Assembly (NCBI GenBank): GCA_964579135.1
Contig: CAZOFD010000017.1
Location: 1 to 33,718 of the forward strand
Length of the DNA stretch: 33,718 nt
Reading direction: 5' to 3'
Source of the DNA: CAG-390 sp964579135
GTDB lineage: Bacteria; Bacillota; Clostridia; Oscillospirales; CAG-272
In this document: piece after piece, positions 15,763 to 24,027 of the stretch
Layout of the letters: every line of letters starts with the position of its first letter
Position numbering within the stretch: position 1 is the first letter of the stretch
Translations under genes and position numbers: made by a program
The notes under the pieces: model-generated
What the model saw: only the letters and a program-made list of their open reading frames with translations
Databases searched by the model: none
Told to the model about the DNA's origin: nothing

Positions 15763-15791
15763 TTGACAAATCGTCAAAACGTTGGTATAAT
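15763..15791 (+). promoter_or_regulatory. Sigma-A promoter of tRNA-Pro
   Basis: A perfect TTGACA (15763-15768), 17 nt, TATAAT (15786-15791), 13 nt before the mature tRNA 5' end. Confidence 0.9.
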
Positions 15792-15804
15792 GATACGGTA
15801 ACGT

Positions 15805-15880
15805 CGGGGTGTGGCTCAGGTGGTAGAGCGCTGCGTTCGGGACGCAGAAGTCGCACGTTCAAATCGTGTCACTCCGACCA
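15805..15880 (+). tRNA. tRNA-Pro (anticodon CGG)
   Basis: The cloverleaf is complete. The acceptor stem CGGGGTG pairs with CACTCCG (one G-T), the D stem is GCTC/GAGC, and the anticodon stem CTGCG/CGCAG encloses the loop TTCGGGA. The T arm has loop TTCAAAT, and discriminator A is followed by encoded CCA. The anticodon CGG with G37 decodes the proline codon CCG. Confidence 0.97.
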
Positions 15881-15881
15881 T

Positions 15882-15927
15882 ATCGAGTATTCGTAAGGGA
15901 TTTGACTTATGAATACTCGATTTTTTG
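15882..15927 (+). terminator. tRNA-Pro terminator
   Basis: ATCGAGTATTC (15882-15892) pairs with GAATACTCGAT (15911-15921); an inner GTAAG/CTTAT pairing extends the stem. TTTTTTG follows. Confidence 0.88.
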
Positions 15928-16059
15928 TTTGTTTTTTATTCGAACGCGGAATCGCCCTGTTTTTTGCCGGTTCTCACGTAGAGTTTTCGGCTTGCGACAC
16001 GTAGGTTGGGAGGCGAAAAACGTGCGGTTTCGGGCAGAGGCGGCGAAAATGCGCGTGTA

Positions 16060-16096
16060 AAGGGGGGCGAGCGTATCACCCCCCTTGTTTTGCTGC
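16060..16096 (+). terminator. Possible terminator hairpin upstream of the GH78 gene
   Basis: AAGGGGGG (16060-16067) and CCCCCCTT (16079-16086) are exact complements, followed by TTGTTTTG. I see no gene that it would clearly serve. The stretch 15928-16059 has no supported reading frame. Confidence 0.4.
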
Positions 16097-16135
16097 TTTT
16101 GAGGAGAGAAAAAACGAAATGATTGGCAAAATCTG

Positions 16136-16164
16136 TTGGCGTTTGCCGTGTTATATGATACAAT
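16136..16164 (+). promoter_or_regulatory. Sigma-A promoter of the GH78 gene
   Basis: TTGGCG (16136-16141), 17 nt, TACAAT (16159-16164), with an RBS AAAGGA (16191-16196) and ATG at 16207. Confidence 0.65.
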
Positions 16165-16206
16165 GAACGCGGTGAATGCGTTTCTTCGAGAAAGGATACG
16201 ACTTTT

Positions 16207-18504
16207 ATGAAAAATATAAGTTGGATAAAAAGCTCCGTTAACCGTGCGGGGCTCCCGTCGTTTTTTCAAAAACTTTTTCTTTTTCAAAGCCGCTGACACG
16301 AGCCGTGGCGGAGATAACGTCCGTCGGCGTTTACAAAGCGGAACTTAACGGCGAAAAACTCGGCAAAAACGTGCTTGCGCCGGGCTATACGAGCTATGAC
16401 AAGCGGATATTGTACCAAACTTACGATATGACCGATAAGATCGCCGACCGAAACGGGCTTGACGTTACGGTTGCGCCGGGCTGTGCTGTCGGGCACCTCG
16501 GATACGACGACAGCGTTAACTGCTATTCCGATCACGTGATGCTTACTGCCGAGCTTACCTTTGAGTTTGCGGACGGAACGGAGGAGGTCATAAACATCGA
16601 CGAAACGTGGCAGGTATACACCTCGCCCGTGCTGTTTGCGGATATCTACGACAGGGAAACGCTTGACGCAACGCACGAGCCGCAACTGCTCGGCAACGCG
16701 CTCGGTGACAGCTTCGACACGACTTTCTCGGCGAGCGTGGGGTGCGAGATAAAGGAAAACGAAAGGATAGCGCCCCGCGAATACATCGTTACTCCGAAAA
16801 ACGAAAAAGTCGTCGATTTCGGGCAAAATATGACGGGATACGTTGAGTTTTCGCTTAAGGGCAAAAGGGGAGACAGGGTGGTTATTTCTTTTGCCGAGGT
16901 GCTTGACAAAGACGGTAACTTCTACAACGATAACTACCGCACGGCGAAGAGCCGCGTTACTTTTGTGCTTGACGGCAGCGTGCGAAGGTATAAGCCCGAA
17001 TTTTCTTTTCAGGGCTTCAGATATATAAGGATCGAAGAATATCCCGATATGCCGGTCGACCTTAACGATATCCGCGCCGTTGCGGTATATACGGATATGA
17101 GGCGTACGGGATACTTCGCTTGCGGAGACGGGAGAATCAACCGGCTCTACCGCAATATCGTTTGGGGGCAAAAGAGCAATTACCTCGATATTCCGACGGA
17201 TTGCCCGCAAAGGAACGAGCGCCTCGGCTGGACGGGGGATACGCAAGTCTTTTGCAGAACCGCGGCAATGAACTATGACGTTGAGAAGTTTTTCGACAAA
17301 TGGCTTGCGGACTTGAGGCTCGACCAAAGAGAGGACGGCGCCGTTTGGGGCGTTTGCCCCGAATGAGCGTGCCGCTCGCACCCCACGAGGATAGCCGCGG
17401 GCTGGGGAGATGCCGCCGTTATCGTTCCGTGGGAGCTGTATCTCGCCTACGGTAACAAAAAGATGCTCGAGGAGAACTTCGAGATGATGAAGAAGTGGGT
17501 GGACTACGTTCGCTCATTCGGTCCCGAGGAGTATTTGTGGCTCGGCGGATATCACTACGGCGATTGGCTTGCGATGGACGCGGGTAGCGACAGTTACCTC
17601 GGCGCAACGTCAAACGACCTTATCGCATCGGCGTTTTTTGCCCATTCCGCAGATATCGTTGTAAAAGCGGGCGAGGTGCTCGGTAAAAACGTTGACGAAT
17701 ATCGCGAACTTCACCGAAAGATCGTAGCCGCCTTTCGCGAATATTTTATGGAGAACGGTATGCCCAAAGAGGAGTTTCCGTTTACGGAAACGAATCCGAC
17801 GCCGTGGCAAAAGCGGGAGGTCGTCGACACCGTCAGGCGCGGTGTAACGCAAACGGCACTCGTGCTCATTCTGCACTTCGGTCTTTGCCTGCCGAATGAG
17901 CGGCAAGCCCTTGCGGATAAGCTCGAGGAGCTTATTTATGATTTCGACTGCGCTATGTCGACGGGCTTCCTCGGCACGCCGTACATCTTGCACGTGTTAT
18001 CGTCCTGCGGCAAGACAGATCTTGCCTATAAGCTGCTTTTCCGCGACAAAAATCCCTCTTGGCTGTATTCCGTCGACCACGGAGCTACGACTATGTGGGA
18101 GCACTGGAACGGAATAAAAGAGGACGGCAGCTTTTGGAGCGCGGATATGAACTCGTTTNNNNNNNNNNNNNNNNNNNNNNNNNNNNNNNNNNNNNNNNNN
18201 NNNNNNNNNNNNNNNNNNNNNNNNNNNNNNNNNNNNNNNNNNNNNNNNNNNNNNNNNNGGCGCGGGATACAAAAAGATCGTGCTTGCTCCGCACCCCGAC
18301 CCACAGCTCGCTTACGTTAATTGCAGCATAGAGACCGTGTGCGGCAGGGTAGAGAGCAACTGGTACTGTATAGACGGAAACGTGCGATTCGAGTTCGTCG
18401 TTCCCGAGGGGAGCGAGGCGACCGTTATGCTTCCGGACGCTCACGTCGAGACTGTCTGCGGCGGGCGGTATACGTTCTTTTGCCGCATAAGCGACTGCGA
18501 ATAA
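16207..18504 (+). pseudogene. Alpha-L-rhamnosidase (GH78), interrupted by frameshifts, a stop and an assembly gap
   Basis: The gene begins MKNISWIKSSVNRAG (ATG 16207) in one frame. From the GGGG run at 16247-16250 the homology continues in another frame (APVVFSKTFSFSKPLTRAVA). It then runs through an N-terminal beta domain with LNGEKLGKNVLAPGYTSYDK to the GH78 catalytic signature DCPQRNERLGWTGDTQVF. A TGA at 17364-17366 interrupts it. GWGDAAVIVPWELYLAYGN resumes at about 17406 in the same frame, and WEHWNGIKEDGSF precedes the gap at 18159. After the gap the C-terminal beta domain (KKIVLAPHPDPQLAYV) ends at TAA 18502-18504. GH78 enzymes release rhamnose from plant or microbial glycans. No signal peptide is seen, so it is probably intracellular. 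Confidence 0.85.
18159..18258. other. Assembly gap (100 N)
   Basis: This is a second run of exactly 100 N, inside the GH78 gene. The coding frame differs on either side, which is uninformative because the true gap length is unknown. Confidence 0.98.
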
Positions 18505-18508
18505 AATA

Positions 18509-18554
18509 AAAAGCATTGCTACAAGACGGTGCGTCTTGTAGCAATGCTTTTTTG
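18509..18554. terminator. Bidirectional terminator between convergent GH78 and lipid operon
   Basis: AAAAGCATTGCTACAAGAC (18509-18527), loop GGTGC, exact 19-bp complement (18533-18551), then TTT. On the minus strand the stem is followed by a T-rich run. It ends both the GH78 transcript and the six-gene minus-strand operon that stops at 18555. Confidence 0.92.
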
Positions 18555-19463
18555 TCAACCGATCTTTCGTTCTGCGGCGCCGCCTGCGAGCGACGCGCCG
18601 GCGGCGGTGCGAGAGTGGCTTCGCGCGGTGTAGCGACTCACGTTTTTCACGGTCTCTCCGTCTATCTGTAAAGCGGTCGGACGATCGAACTCGACCGTTA
18701 TTTCGTCACCGGTGAAGAAAACGACGTGCTTTTTGAATTTTGCCTGTGTGCCCTTAAAGATGGTGGGGAACATCGCCAGCGCGAGAAGTTTCGAGCGCGA
18801 ACGGTAGACCATAACGGAGAGGGCGCCGCTTGCGTTGTCGCGCGACTGCTCGGGCGTGGGCATCATCCCGCCGCCGTAGTATCTGCCGTACATAGCGGGA
18901 GCCAGCCAAACGTTTTCGTACGTGTGCGTCTCCCCGTCCACCGTAACGGCGGCGCGGGTGGGTCTGTAATAAAGCAGCAAGCCTTTTATGGCGATAAGGG
19001 TGTAATTTATGCGCTTGTTCGGGATCTTGCGCAGCTCGTCGCCTACCTCGCAACAATATCCGTCGATGCCGTAACCGATGCCGTTGATAAACTTGTGCTC
19101 GGAGTCGTTAACGGTGACCGAGGGCAGGTTTAAAAGGTGATTTTTGACGTCAAAGGGCTCCTCGCAGGCAAACATACCGACGTCGCGCGCAAAATCGTTG
19201 CCGGAGCCGCAGGGATAGTACTGCAGTCGGCTCGGCAACGCGGCGACGTCGACCGCGTTTGCAAAACGATTAAGCGTGCCGTCGCCGCCGCATATAACGG
19301 CAACGTCGCTCTCGTCGAGCCCTGACAAAACGGCGTCGAACGTTTCTTTATCCGTCATATCGCAAACGTCGGCACAACCGAGTCTCGAGGCAAGCGCCTC
19401 GGCGTCTTTTACGCTCTTTCCGTTCCCCGCAAGAGGGTTGCAAAATATGTAGGTCTTGTTCAT
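18555..19463 (-). CDS. Diacylglycerol-kinase-like lipid kinase (DagK/YegS family)
   Basis: The 302-residue protein has the DAGK catalytic fold: IFCNPLAGNG at the N-terminus, the nucleotide motif CGGDGTLNR near residue 80, PCGSGNDFAR, INGIGYGIDG and a C-terminal lobe ending around LQIDGETV. Family members phosphorylate diacylglycerol or related lipids, recycling them to phosphatidic acid at the cytoplasmic face of the membrane. The ATG at 19463 is preceded by AAAGGA; an upstream in-frame ATG at 19496 overlaps the end of the upstream gene and is less likely. It is last in the six-gene operon, 11 bp after the phosphatidyltransferase gene. Confidence 0.88.
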   Translation of the reverse strand: MNKTYIFCNPLAGNGKSVKDAEALASRLGCADVCDMTDKETFDAVLSGLDESDVAVICGGDGTLNRFANAVDVAALPSRLQYYPCGSGNDFARDVGMFACEEPFDVKNHLLNLPSVTVNDSEHKFINGIGYGIDGYCCEVGDELRKIPNKRINYTLIAIKGLLLYYRPTRAAVTVDGETHTYENVWLAPAMYGRYYGGGMMPTPEQSRDNASGALSVMVYRSRSKLLALAMFPTIFKGTQAKFKKHVVFFTGDEITVEFDRPTALQIDGETVKNVSRYTARSHSRTAAGASLAGGAAERKIG

Positions 19464-19474
19464 AGTGCTTTCCT

Positions 19475-20068
19475 TTATAAGTCGGTGTTTTGACATACGT
19501 CGGTTTGTGCGGATTTTTTGCCGAGCAATACTTTAAGGTTGCTTATACCGTAAAGCACTGCGGAGATAAGGATCATTGCCGTACACGCGAGTATCGTCGC
19601 GCTCGATACGGGCGATGGGATGTCGACCCACAAAAGGTGCAACAGCATCGTCGAGTAGAGCAGCACGGTCGTTAACTTTCCGTGCCATTTTGCGCTGTGT
19701 ACGGAGTGGGTCTTTTTTATCATCATAAGACCCGTCACGCCGGCGAAAAACTCCTTGATAAGAAGCAGCGCGAGGGGGAGTGCCATAAGGTGAAACCGCG
19801 TTACGAGGCAAACGAGCATCGCAACTTGGGTCAACTTGTCCGCCACGGGGTCGATGGCTTTTCCGAGGTCGCTGACCATATTGAATCTTCTGGCGATAAA
19901 GCCGTCCGCAACGTCGGTAAGGCCCGAGAGCGCAAGCAAAAGCGTCGTTGCCGTATAGTTGCGGTAAACGACGTAAAGAACCACGATGACGGGTATCAAC
20001 GCAAGCCGAAAGACCGACAATACGTTGGGAATGGTCAAGATCTGCTTTTTGATATCTGTCTTTTGCAA
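19475..20068 (-). CDS. CDP-alcohol phosphatidyltransferase (PgsA-like)
   Basis: The 197-residue integral membrane protein has the full CDP-alcohol motif: Asp52, Asp55-Gly56, Ala59-Arg60, Gly69, Asp73 and Asp77 (ADGFIARRFNMVSDLGKAID). These residues bind CDP-diacylglycerol and metal. NVLSVFRLALIP at residues 15-26 is typical of PgsA (phosphatidylglycerophosphate synthase), and several hydrophobic helices follow. A cardiolipin-synthase-type activity in the same superfamily is possible. The start codon is TTG (20066-20068), supported by AAGGAGA about 8 nt upstream. The gene lies 19 bp after the GT8 gene and is co-transcribed with it. Confidence 0.88.
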   Translation of the reverse strand: MQKTDIKKQILTIPNVLSVFRLALIPVIVVLYVVYRNYTATTLLLALSGLTDVADGFIARRFNMVSDLGKAIDPVADKLTQVAMLVCLVTRFHLMALPLALLLIKEFFAGVTGLMMIKKTHSVHSAKWHGKLTTVLLYSTMLLHLLWVDIPSPVSSATILACTAMILISAVLYGISNLKVLLGKKSAQTDVCQNTDL

Positions 20069-20087
20069 TTTTCCGTCTCCTTGGTGA

Positions 20088-20936
20088 TTATTGCGCGAGT
20101 CGAGCCGCTTCGTTTTTTTCGAATCGCGTTTTAAGTTCGATATATTCGTTCAATACGTCGTCGAAGCACTCGTAACCGAAAATGCGTCGTACGTCGTCGA
20201 CTTGCCACTGCTTGATGTTGGCAACGTGCGGGTACGGGAACCAAAACATTCTTCGCGAAAAGTGGCGAACGACGGTGTGGTCGTGCAGGAATTTTTGGTC
20301 GTTGTATTTTTGCGGCAACATCATTTTCTTGGTCGTGGAGCGCCTTATTGCGCTTTGGTCGGCGAAAAGCAGTTTGCGGCGGCGCAGAATATTGCGCGCA
20401 TTTTTCATAATATCGGTCTCGCGGATCTTTTCGAGATTCATCAAAAGCACGCCGGCGTTTATATAATGCGGGTTGACGAGATATTTGCCGTAGTGGTCGG
20501 GGGCGGCGGCGTATTCCACGTTTGAAACGTCGTGGTCGTATAACAGTCGCACGTCGCGGTTAAACAGTATATCCGCGTCAAGATACAAGAGCTTGTCGGG
20601 CATACCGTCCACGCGGTCGACAAGCAATCGCAAAAGCGTGTAGGGCGAGCAGTATGCACTCTCGTTCGGGCAACCGCCGAACTCTTCGCGATAAAGACCT
20701 GTAACGTCGACCTTTACCATAACGTTGTTCGGATCGTATTTTTTTATAACTTCGTCGAGAAATTCCGTTTGCCCGTCTGTTATCGGAACGTAGGACGGAT
20801 CGAGATCCGAGGCGTCCATTGTGAAAAGATAAAAGCAAAACGGTTCTTTGCTCGACGTTCTTTTTAAAATGGAAAGTATACAGGTCAAAACGCCGTCAAA
20901 CACGCCTTGATTGCCGCAAAAAAGGCAGTTTATCAT
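20088..20936 (-). CDS. Glycosyltransferase family 8
   Basis: The 282-residue GT-A fold protein shows the GT8 pattern: N-terminal INCLFCGNQGVFDGVLTCI, then KLLYLDADILFNRD with the metal-binding DxD at residues 120-122, HYINAGVLLMNLEKIRE and FADQSAI. GT8 enzymes transfer glucose or galactose from UDP-sugars with retention. A membrane glycolipid acceptor is suggested only by the flanking lipid genes; glycan and protein acceptors are also known. The ATG at 20936 has a strong AAGGAGGAG RBS and overlaps the acyltransferase stop by 4 nt (ATGA), indicating translational coupling. Confidence 0.85.
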   Translation of the reverse strand: MINCLFCGNQGVFDGVLTCILSILKRTSSKEPFCFYLFTMDASDLDPSYVPITDGQTEFLDEVIKKYDPNNVMVKVDVTGLYREEFGGCPNESAYCSPYTLLRLLVDRVDGMPDKLLYLDADILFNRDVRLLYDHDVSNVEYAAAPDHYGKYLVNPHYINAGVLLMNLEKIRETDIMKNARNILRRRKLLFADQSAIRRSTTKKMMLPQKYNDQKFLHDHTVVRHFSRRMFWFPYPHVANIKQWQVDDVRRIFGYECFDDVLNEYIELKTRFEKNEAARLAQ

Positions 20937-21718
20937 TCGCTTTGCTCCTCCTTTTTCACATATTTGATCTTTTCTACCGTTGAAAGCCGTGCGCGCTCGC
21001 ACATAGCGGCGTAAACTTTGTCTCGCAGATCTTTTTTTCGCGCGGAACGATCGAGGTTATTATCGGCGAAAAAAGGTCCGTCGACGTAAGTTACGATTTT
21101 CGGTTTTTTGCCGATTTTGCGCTTTTGATACGTGTTTGTGAAACAGAATACGGGTGCGTTCGTCTTAACGGGGTAGGAGAACGATGCGTCGGAGAACGGG
21201 CGGATACCCGTGTAATAGGGCCAAATGTGCGCTTCGGGGTAAATAACGACCTTTTTTCCGGTGGCTATCTTGTGCTCTACGGCGCGAACGAAATTGCGGT
21301 ATGCCGCCATATCGTCCGGCAGCGGCAACGCCCCGAGCGACGGGGTCAGCTTGCCTAAGATCGGCATCGAAACGTTGTTCGGATGCACGATAACGTAGTT
21401 TTCGGCGGGGAAGGTCATCATCGGCGGCATAAACGCGTCGCCGATATCCTGCGTGTGGTTGCCGTACAAAAAGTAACCCGTTTTGCGATACGCCCTTAGG
21501 CGCTCGCGCCCGACCGTTTTGTGGCGGAATTTGGTTTTTGTGTATATAAAAGCTATCGGTGTGGCTACTATCCTGTACCAAAAAAAGCGCGTGAATTTTT
21601 TGCCACGAGACGCGTGCTCGTAAACGTAATCGGCGCCGATATGCTTCGGGGTGATATCGGCAAGGGAGAATTCGTCGTTTGCCTCGTCGGTATAATAGAT
21701 GATCTTTCGTTTATCCAT
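20933..21718 (-). CDS. PlsC-like lysophospholipid/1-acylglycerol-phosphate acyltransferase
   Basis: The 261-residue protein looks like a membrane-associated acyltransferase of the PlsC superfamily: a hydrophobic segment (about 46-60, FFWYRIVATPIAFIY), block I GNHTQDIGDAF with catalytic His88, and a block III-like VIYPEAHIWPY. The usual H-x4-D spacing is not met, because Asp lies at +3 and +6 (91 and 94). The expected reaction is acylation of lysophosphatidate or a related lysolipid. The ATG at 21718 lies inside the kinase gene, overlapping it by 8 nt. Confidence 0.78.
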   Translation of the reverse strand: MDKRKIIYYTDEANDEFSLADITPKHIGADYVYEHASRGKKFTRFFWYRIVATPIAFIYTKTKFRHKTVGRERLRAYRKTGYFLYGNHTQDIGDAFMPPMMTFPAENYVIVHPNNVSMPILGKLTPSLGALPLPDDMAAYRNFVRAVEHKIATGKKVVIYPEAHIWPYYTGIRPFSDASFSYPVKTNAPVFCFTNTYQKRKIGKKPKIVTYVDGPFFADNNLDRSARKKDLRDKVYAAMCERARLSTVEKIKYVKKEEQSE

Positions 21719-22811
21719 GGTCTTTTGCGGTGGCTTTCGGTTCGGAATGGGGCTGCGGCTTTTTCAGCGTTACCGTAAAGCGACAGCCGCCCTCCTCGGC
21801 GTTGTCCGCGCTGACACTGCCGCCCTCGAGATTGAGTATTTTCTTGACAAGCGCGAGCCCGAGACCGTTGCCGTCGTCTTTGTGCGACGAATCCGCCTGA
21901 TAAAATTTGTCGAAAACGTGCTTTTTGGCGTTTTCGTCGAGTCCGGGACCGCTGTCCTCGATCGTAACGTAAACGTTTTTTTCGTCGCTCGTCATCTTTA
22001 TGCGGACAAATCCGCCGAATTTGTTGAATTTTATTGCGTTGCCTATTACGTTATCCCAAACGTGGTGCATAAGGGATTCGTTGCCGAAATAGAGTTGATC
22101 GTCAAGCTCCACGTCGAGCTCTATCTGCTTTTTTTCCCATTCGGTCTCGAGCCCCACGACGGATTGCCGTATTTGTTCGTCGAGCGAATAGAGGGTTTTG
22201 TTCGTCGGGATGGATTGGTTTTCGATCTTCGACAAAAGAAGTATGCTCCCCGTAAGGCGCGAGAGCCGACGGGTGTTGAAAAGTATCTTTTCGACGTATT
22301 CGCGTTGCTTCGGCGACAGGTTGTCGCCCTCTTGCAACAGCATCGAGTAGCCTTCGATTGCGCCTATGGGCGTTTTCAGCTCGTGAGAAACGTCGGAGAC
22401 GAAACCGGATTGCAATATCTCCGTGGAGTTAAGCTCGTGCATCATAAGGTTAAAGCCCGAATAAACCTCGCGGATCTCTTTAGACGAGGAGCGAGTTTCG
22501 AGAACGACGGAAAGGTCGCCGTCGGCAACTTTTTCCATAGCTTGATTCAGCTTTTTTATCGGGTCGAAAAACCACCGCGAAAGTGCTCCCGTTACGAGTA
22601 TTCCTATAAGCAGACTTGTTACGATTAAATGGTGGATTATAGGCGCTTTGGCGCTGACTATCCCGAGGTCTATCAGCAGATAATAAAGCCCCCAAGCGAT
22701 AAGTACCGCCGCGAGTATCTCCGCGGTCACGAGCGCCGTCAGGCGAAAACGCAGACTGAACGCGGAGTTGCGTTGGTTCCTGACGGCTTCGAAATTCTCT
22801 CGCGTTTTCAC
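21711..22811 (-). CDS. Sensor histidine kinase with minimal extracytoplasmic loop
   Basis: The 366-residue kinase has two membrane helices (about 25-47 and 59-80) joined by only about 11 residues, then HAMP, HisKA with phospho-acceptor His143 (VSHELKTP), and HATPase_c with a WDNVIGNAIKF N-box, EDSGPGLD and GNGLGLAL. The short loop places it with intramembrane-sensing kinases, which monitor the membrane or a partner membrane protein rather than a soluble ligand. It starts with GTG (22809-22811), overlapping the response regulator stop by 4 nt (GTGA). It is therefore coupled to its partner upstream and to the acyltransferase downstream. Confidence 0.92.
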   Translation of the reverse strand: MKTRENFEAVRNQRNSAFSLRFRLTALVTAEILAAVLIAWGLYYLLIDLGIVSAKAPIIHHLIVTSLLIGILVTGALSRWFFDPIKKLNQAMEKVADGDLSVVLETRSSSKEIREVYSGFNLMMHELNSTEILQSGFVSDVSHELKTPIGAIEGYSMLLQEGDNLSPKQREYVEKILFNTRRLSRLTGSILLLSKIENQSIPTNKTLYSLDEQIRQSVVGLETEWEKKQIELDVELDDQLYFGNESLMHHVWDNVIGNAIKFNKFGGFVRIKMTSDEKNVYVTIEDSGPGLDENAKKHVFDKFYQADSSHKDDGNGLGLALVKKILNLEGGSVSADNAEEGGCRFTVTLKKPQPHSEPKATAKDHG

Positions 22812-23479
22812 AGCTTTACCACCTTGTATCCGACGCCGCGGATCGTTACTATCTTGAAGTCGTGCGAAGCGCGGAATTTTTCGCGCAAACGCCCGATGTG
22901 CACGTCAACGGTGTGCGTGTCGCTGTCGGAGTCGTAGCCCCATATCTCGTTCATCAGTTGGTTGCGGGTAAAGATCTTGCCGGGGTACGAAGCCATTTTG
23001 TAAAGCAACATAAATTCTTTTTGCGGTAAAACGAAGCTCTCGCCGTCGCAAGTGACGGTCAGCGAGTCAAGCTCCAAAAGCGTGTGCCCGACGGTCTGGC
23101 GACGATCGTTTATCATTTGGGCGCGACGCAAGAGCGCACCGACGCGCAAGATCATCTCGTTCAGGTCGATCGGTTTGACCATAAAATCGTCGCTCCCCGA
23201 TAGGAATCCGAGCCGCATATCGTCGAAAGCGTCCTTCGCGGTTATCATCATAACCGGCGTCGTGTTTCCGGCTTCGCGCAACGAACGCACGAGAGCGTAT
23301 CCGTCGAGCTTCGGCATCATTATATCAGATATAATAAGGTCGAAATAACTGTGTTCTATTGCTTCAAGCGCTTCTTGCCCGTTTGCGACCCCCTCCGTAA
23401 CGTATCCGTTTTTTGTGAGTACGTGCGCAAACAATTGACGAAGTTCTCTGTCGTCTTCGGCTATTAAGATCTTAAGCAT
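22808..23479 (-). CDS. OmpR-family response regulator
   Basis: The 223-residue protein has a receiver domain (1 to about 120) with the acidic pair in AEDD, phospho-acceptor Asp52 (ISDIMMP), the switch Thr/Ser in MMITAK and conserved Lys in MVKPID, then an OmpR-type winged helix (about 130-223, KEFMLLYKMASYPGKIFTR and TVDVHIGRLREKF). A GGAGG RBS precedes the ATG. It is first in the six-gene operon, has its own sigma-A promoter, and probably regulates the operon; direct repeats for binding were not identified. Confidence 0.94.
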   Translation of the reverse strand: MLKILIAEDDRELRQLFAHVLTKNGYVTEGVANGQEALEAIEHSYFDLIISDIMMPKLDGYALVRSLREAGNTTPVMMITAKDAFDDMRLGFLSGSDDFMVKPIDLNEMILRVGALLRRAQMINDRRQTVGHTLLELDSLTVTCDGESFVLPQKEFMLLYKMASYPGKIFTRNQLMNEIWGYDSDSDTHTVDVHIGRLREKFRASHDFKIVTIRGVGYKVVKL

Positions 23480-23526
23480 ATGAGTATCCTCCGCTTGGCG
23501 TTTCGTCGGGCTCGTTTACCTTACCC

Positions 23527-23555
23527 ATTTTATCATTAAATTCGACAAAGGTCAA
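23527..23555 (-). promoter_or_regulatory. Sigma-A promoter of the two-component/lipid operon
   Basis: On the minus strand TTGACC (23555-23550), 17 nt, TAAAAT (23532-23527), about 48 nt before the response regulator start. No other promoter or terminator is evident between here and 18555. Confidence 0.75.
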
Positions 23556-23891
23556 CAAAAAACTCGGTGAGTGTGCGGCTCGGCTGCGGGGGCGACCGAG
23601 CGGTGACAAGTCGGGCGCGCAGGCGCCGTGCCCGCCGTTACCGCGGCGAGTTTCGACGCGAATCTTATTAAGATATTATATTGCGACTTTTTCAACTGTT
23701 TCTCAATCGATCTTCAACTTTTGTTGATTTTCGTCCACCGTCTCCGTTTTATTCACCGCGACGACCGACCGATAACGTGCGCGCAACCGAGCGCGGGCAA
23801 CAGCGAAATACCGGAAAGACAAAAAAGACCACCCGAAAGATTGCACAAGTCCGTTAAAAACGGACAATTGAAAAAATTCAATAATAAAAAG

Positions 23892-23927
23892 CCGAAAAAA
23901 GAAAAATCCCATTGATATCAATGGGAT
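23892..23927 (-). terminator. 22-bp palindrome acting as terminator on the minus strand
   Basis: ATCCCATTGATATCAATGGGAT (positions 23906-23927) is a perfect palindrome of two 11-bp halves. On the minus strand it is followed by TTTTTCTTTTTT (23905-23894). It is the third terminator-like hairpin downstream of tRNA-Lys. Confidence 0.6.
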
Positions 23928-23988
23928 GATGCCGCCGATGAACGCTTGAACGGCGGATAAAGGTTCGCCGTTGTCCATAAAAAACGGT

Positions 23989-24027
23989 AAGGCATACGGA
24001 GCAAATCCGTATGCCTTTTGCTTTTAT
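23989..24027. terminator. Strong hairpin terminator, probably bidirectional
   Basis: AAGGCATACGGA (23989-24000), loop GCAAA, exact 12-bp complement (24006-24017), then TTTTGCTTTT on the plus strand. On the minus strand the stem is followed by ACCGTTTTTT. Confidence 0.75.

Noticed and set aside
15866..16299. Frames of 64-130 codons on both strands around the tRNA-Pro terminator
   Set aside because: They overlap the tRNA or the start of the GH78 gene, lack RBSs and show no family features.
17364..17366. In-frame TGA in the GH78 gene as a recoded codon
   Set aside because: There is no selenocysteine-type context, TGA is used as an ordinary stop elsewhere (ricT, nudix, rpsT), and other frame damage is present in the same gene.
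23906..23927. 22-bp palindrome as a regulator operator
   Set aside because: It is about 350 bp from the nearest promoter of the lipid operon, and on the minus strand it is directly followed by a T-tract, so termination is the simpler reading.
23703..23978. 91-codon hydrophobic frame on the minus strand
   Set aside because: It has no RBS, reads through the palindrome and its T-tract, and its hydrophobic Phe-rich stretch is just the translated T-run.
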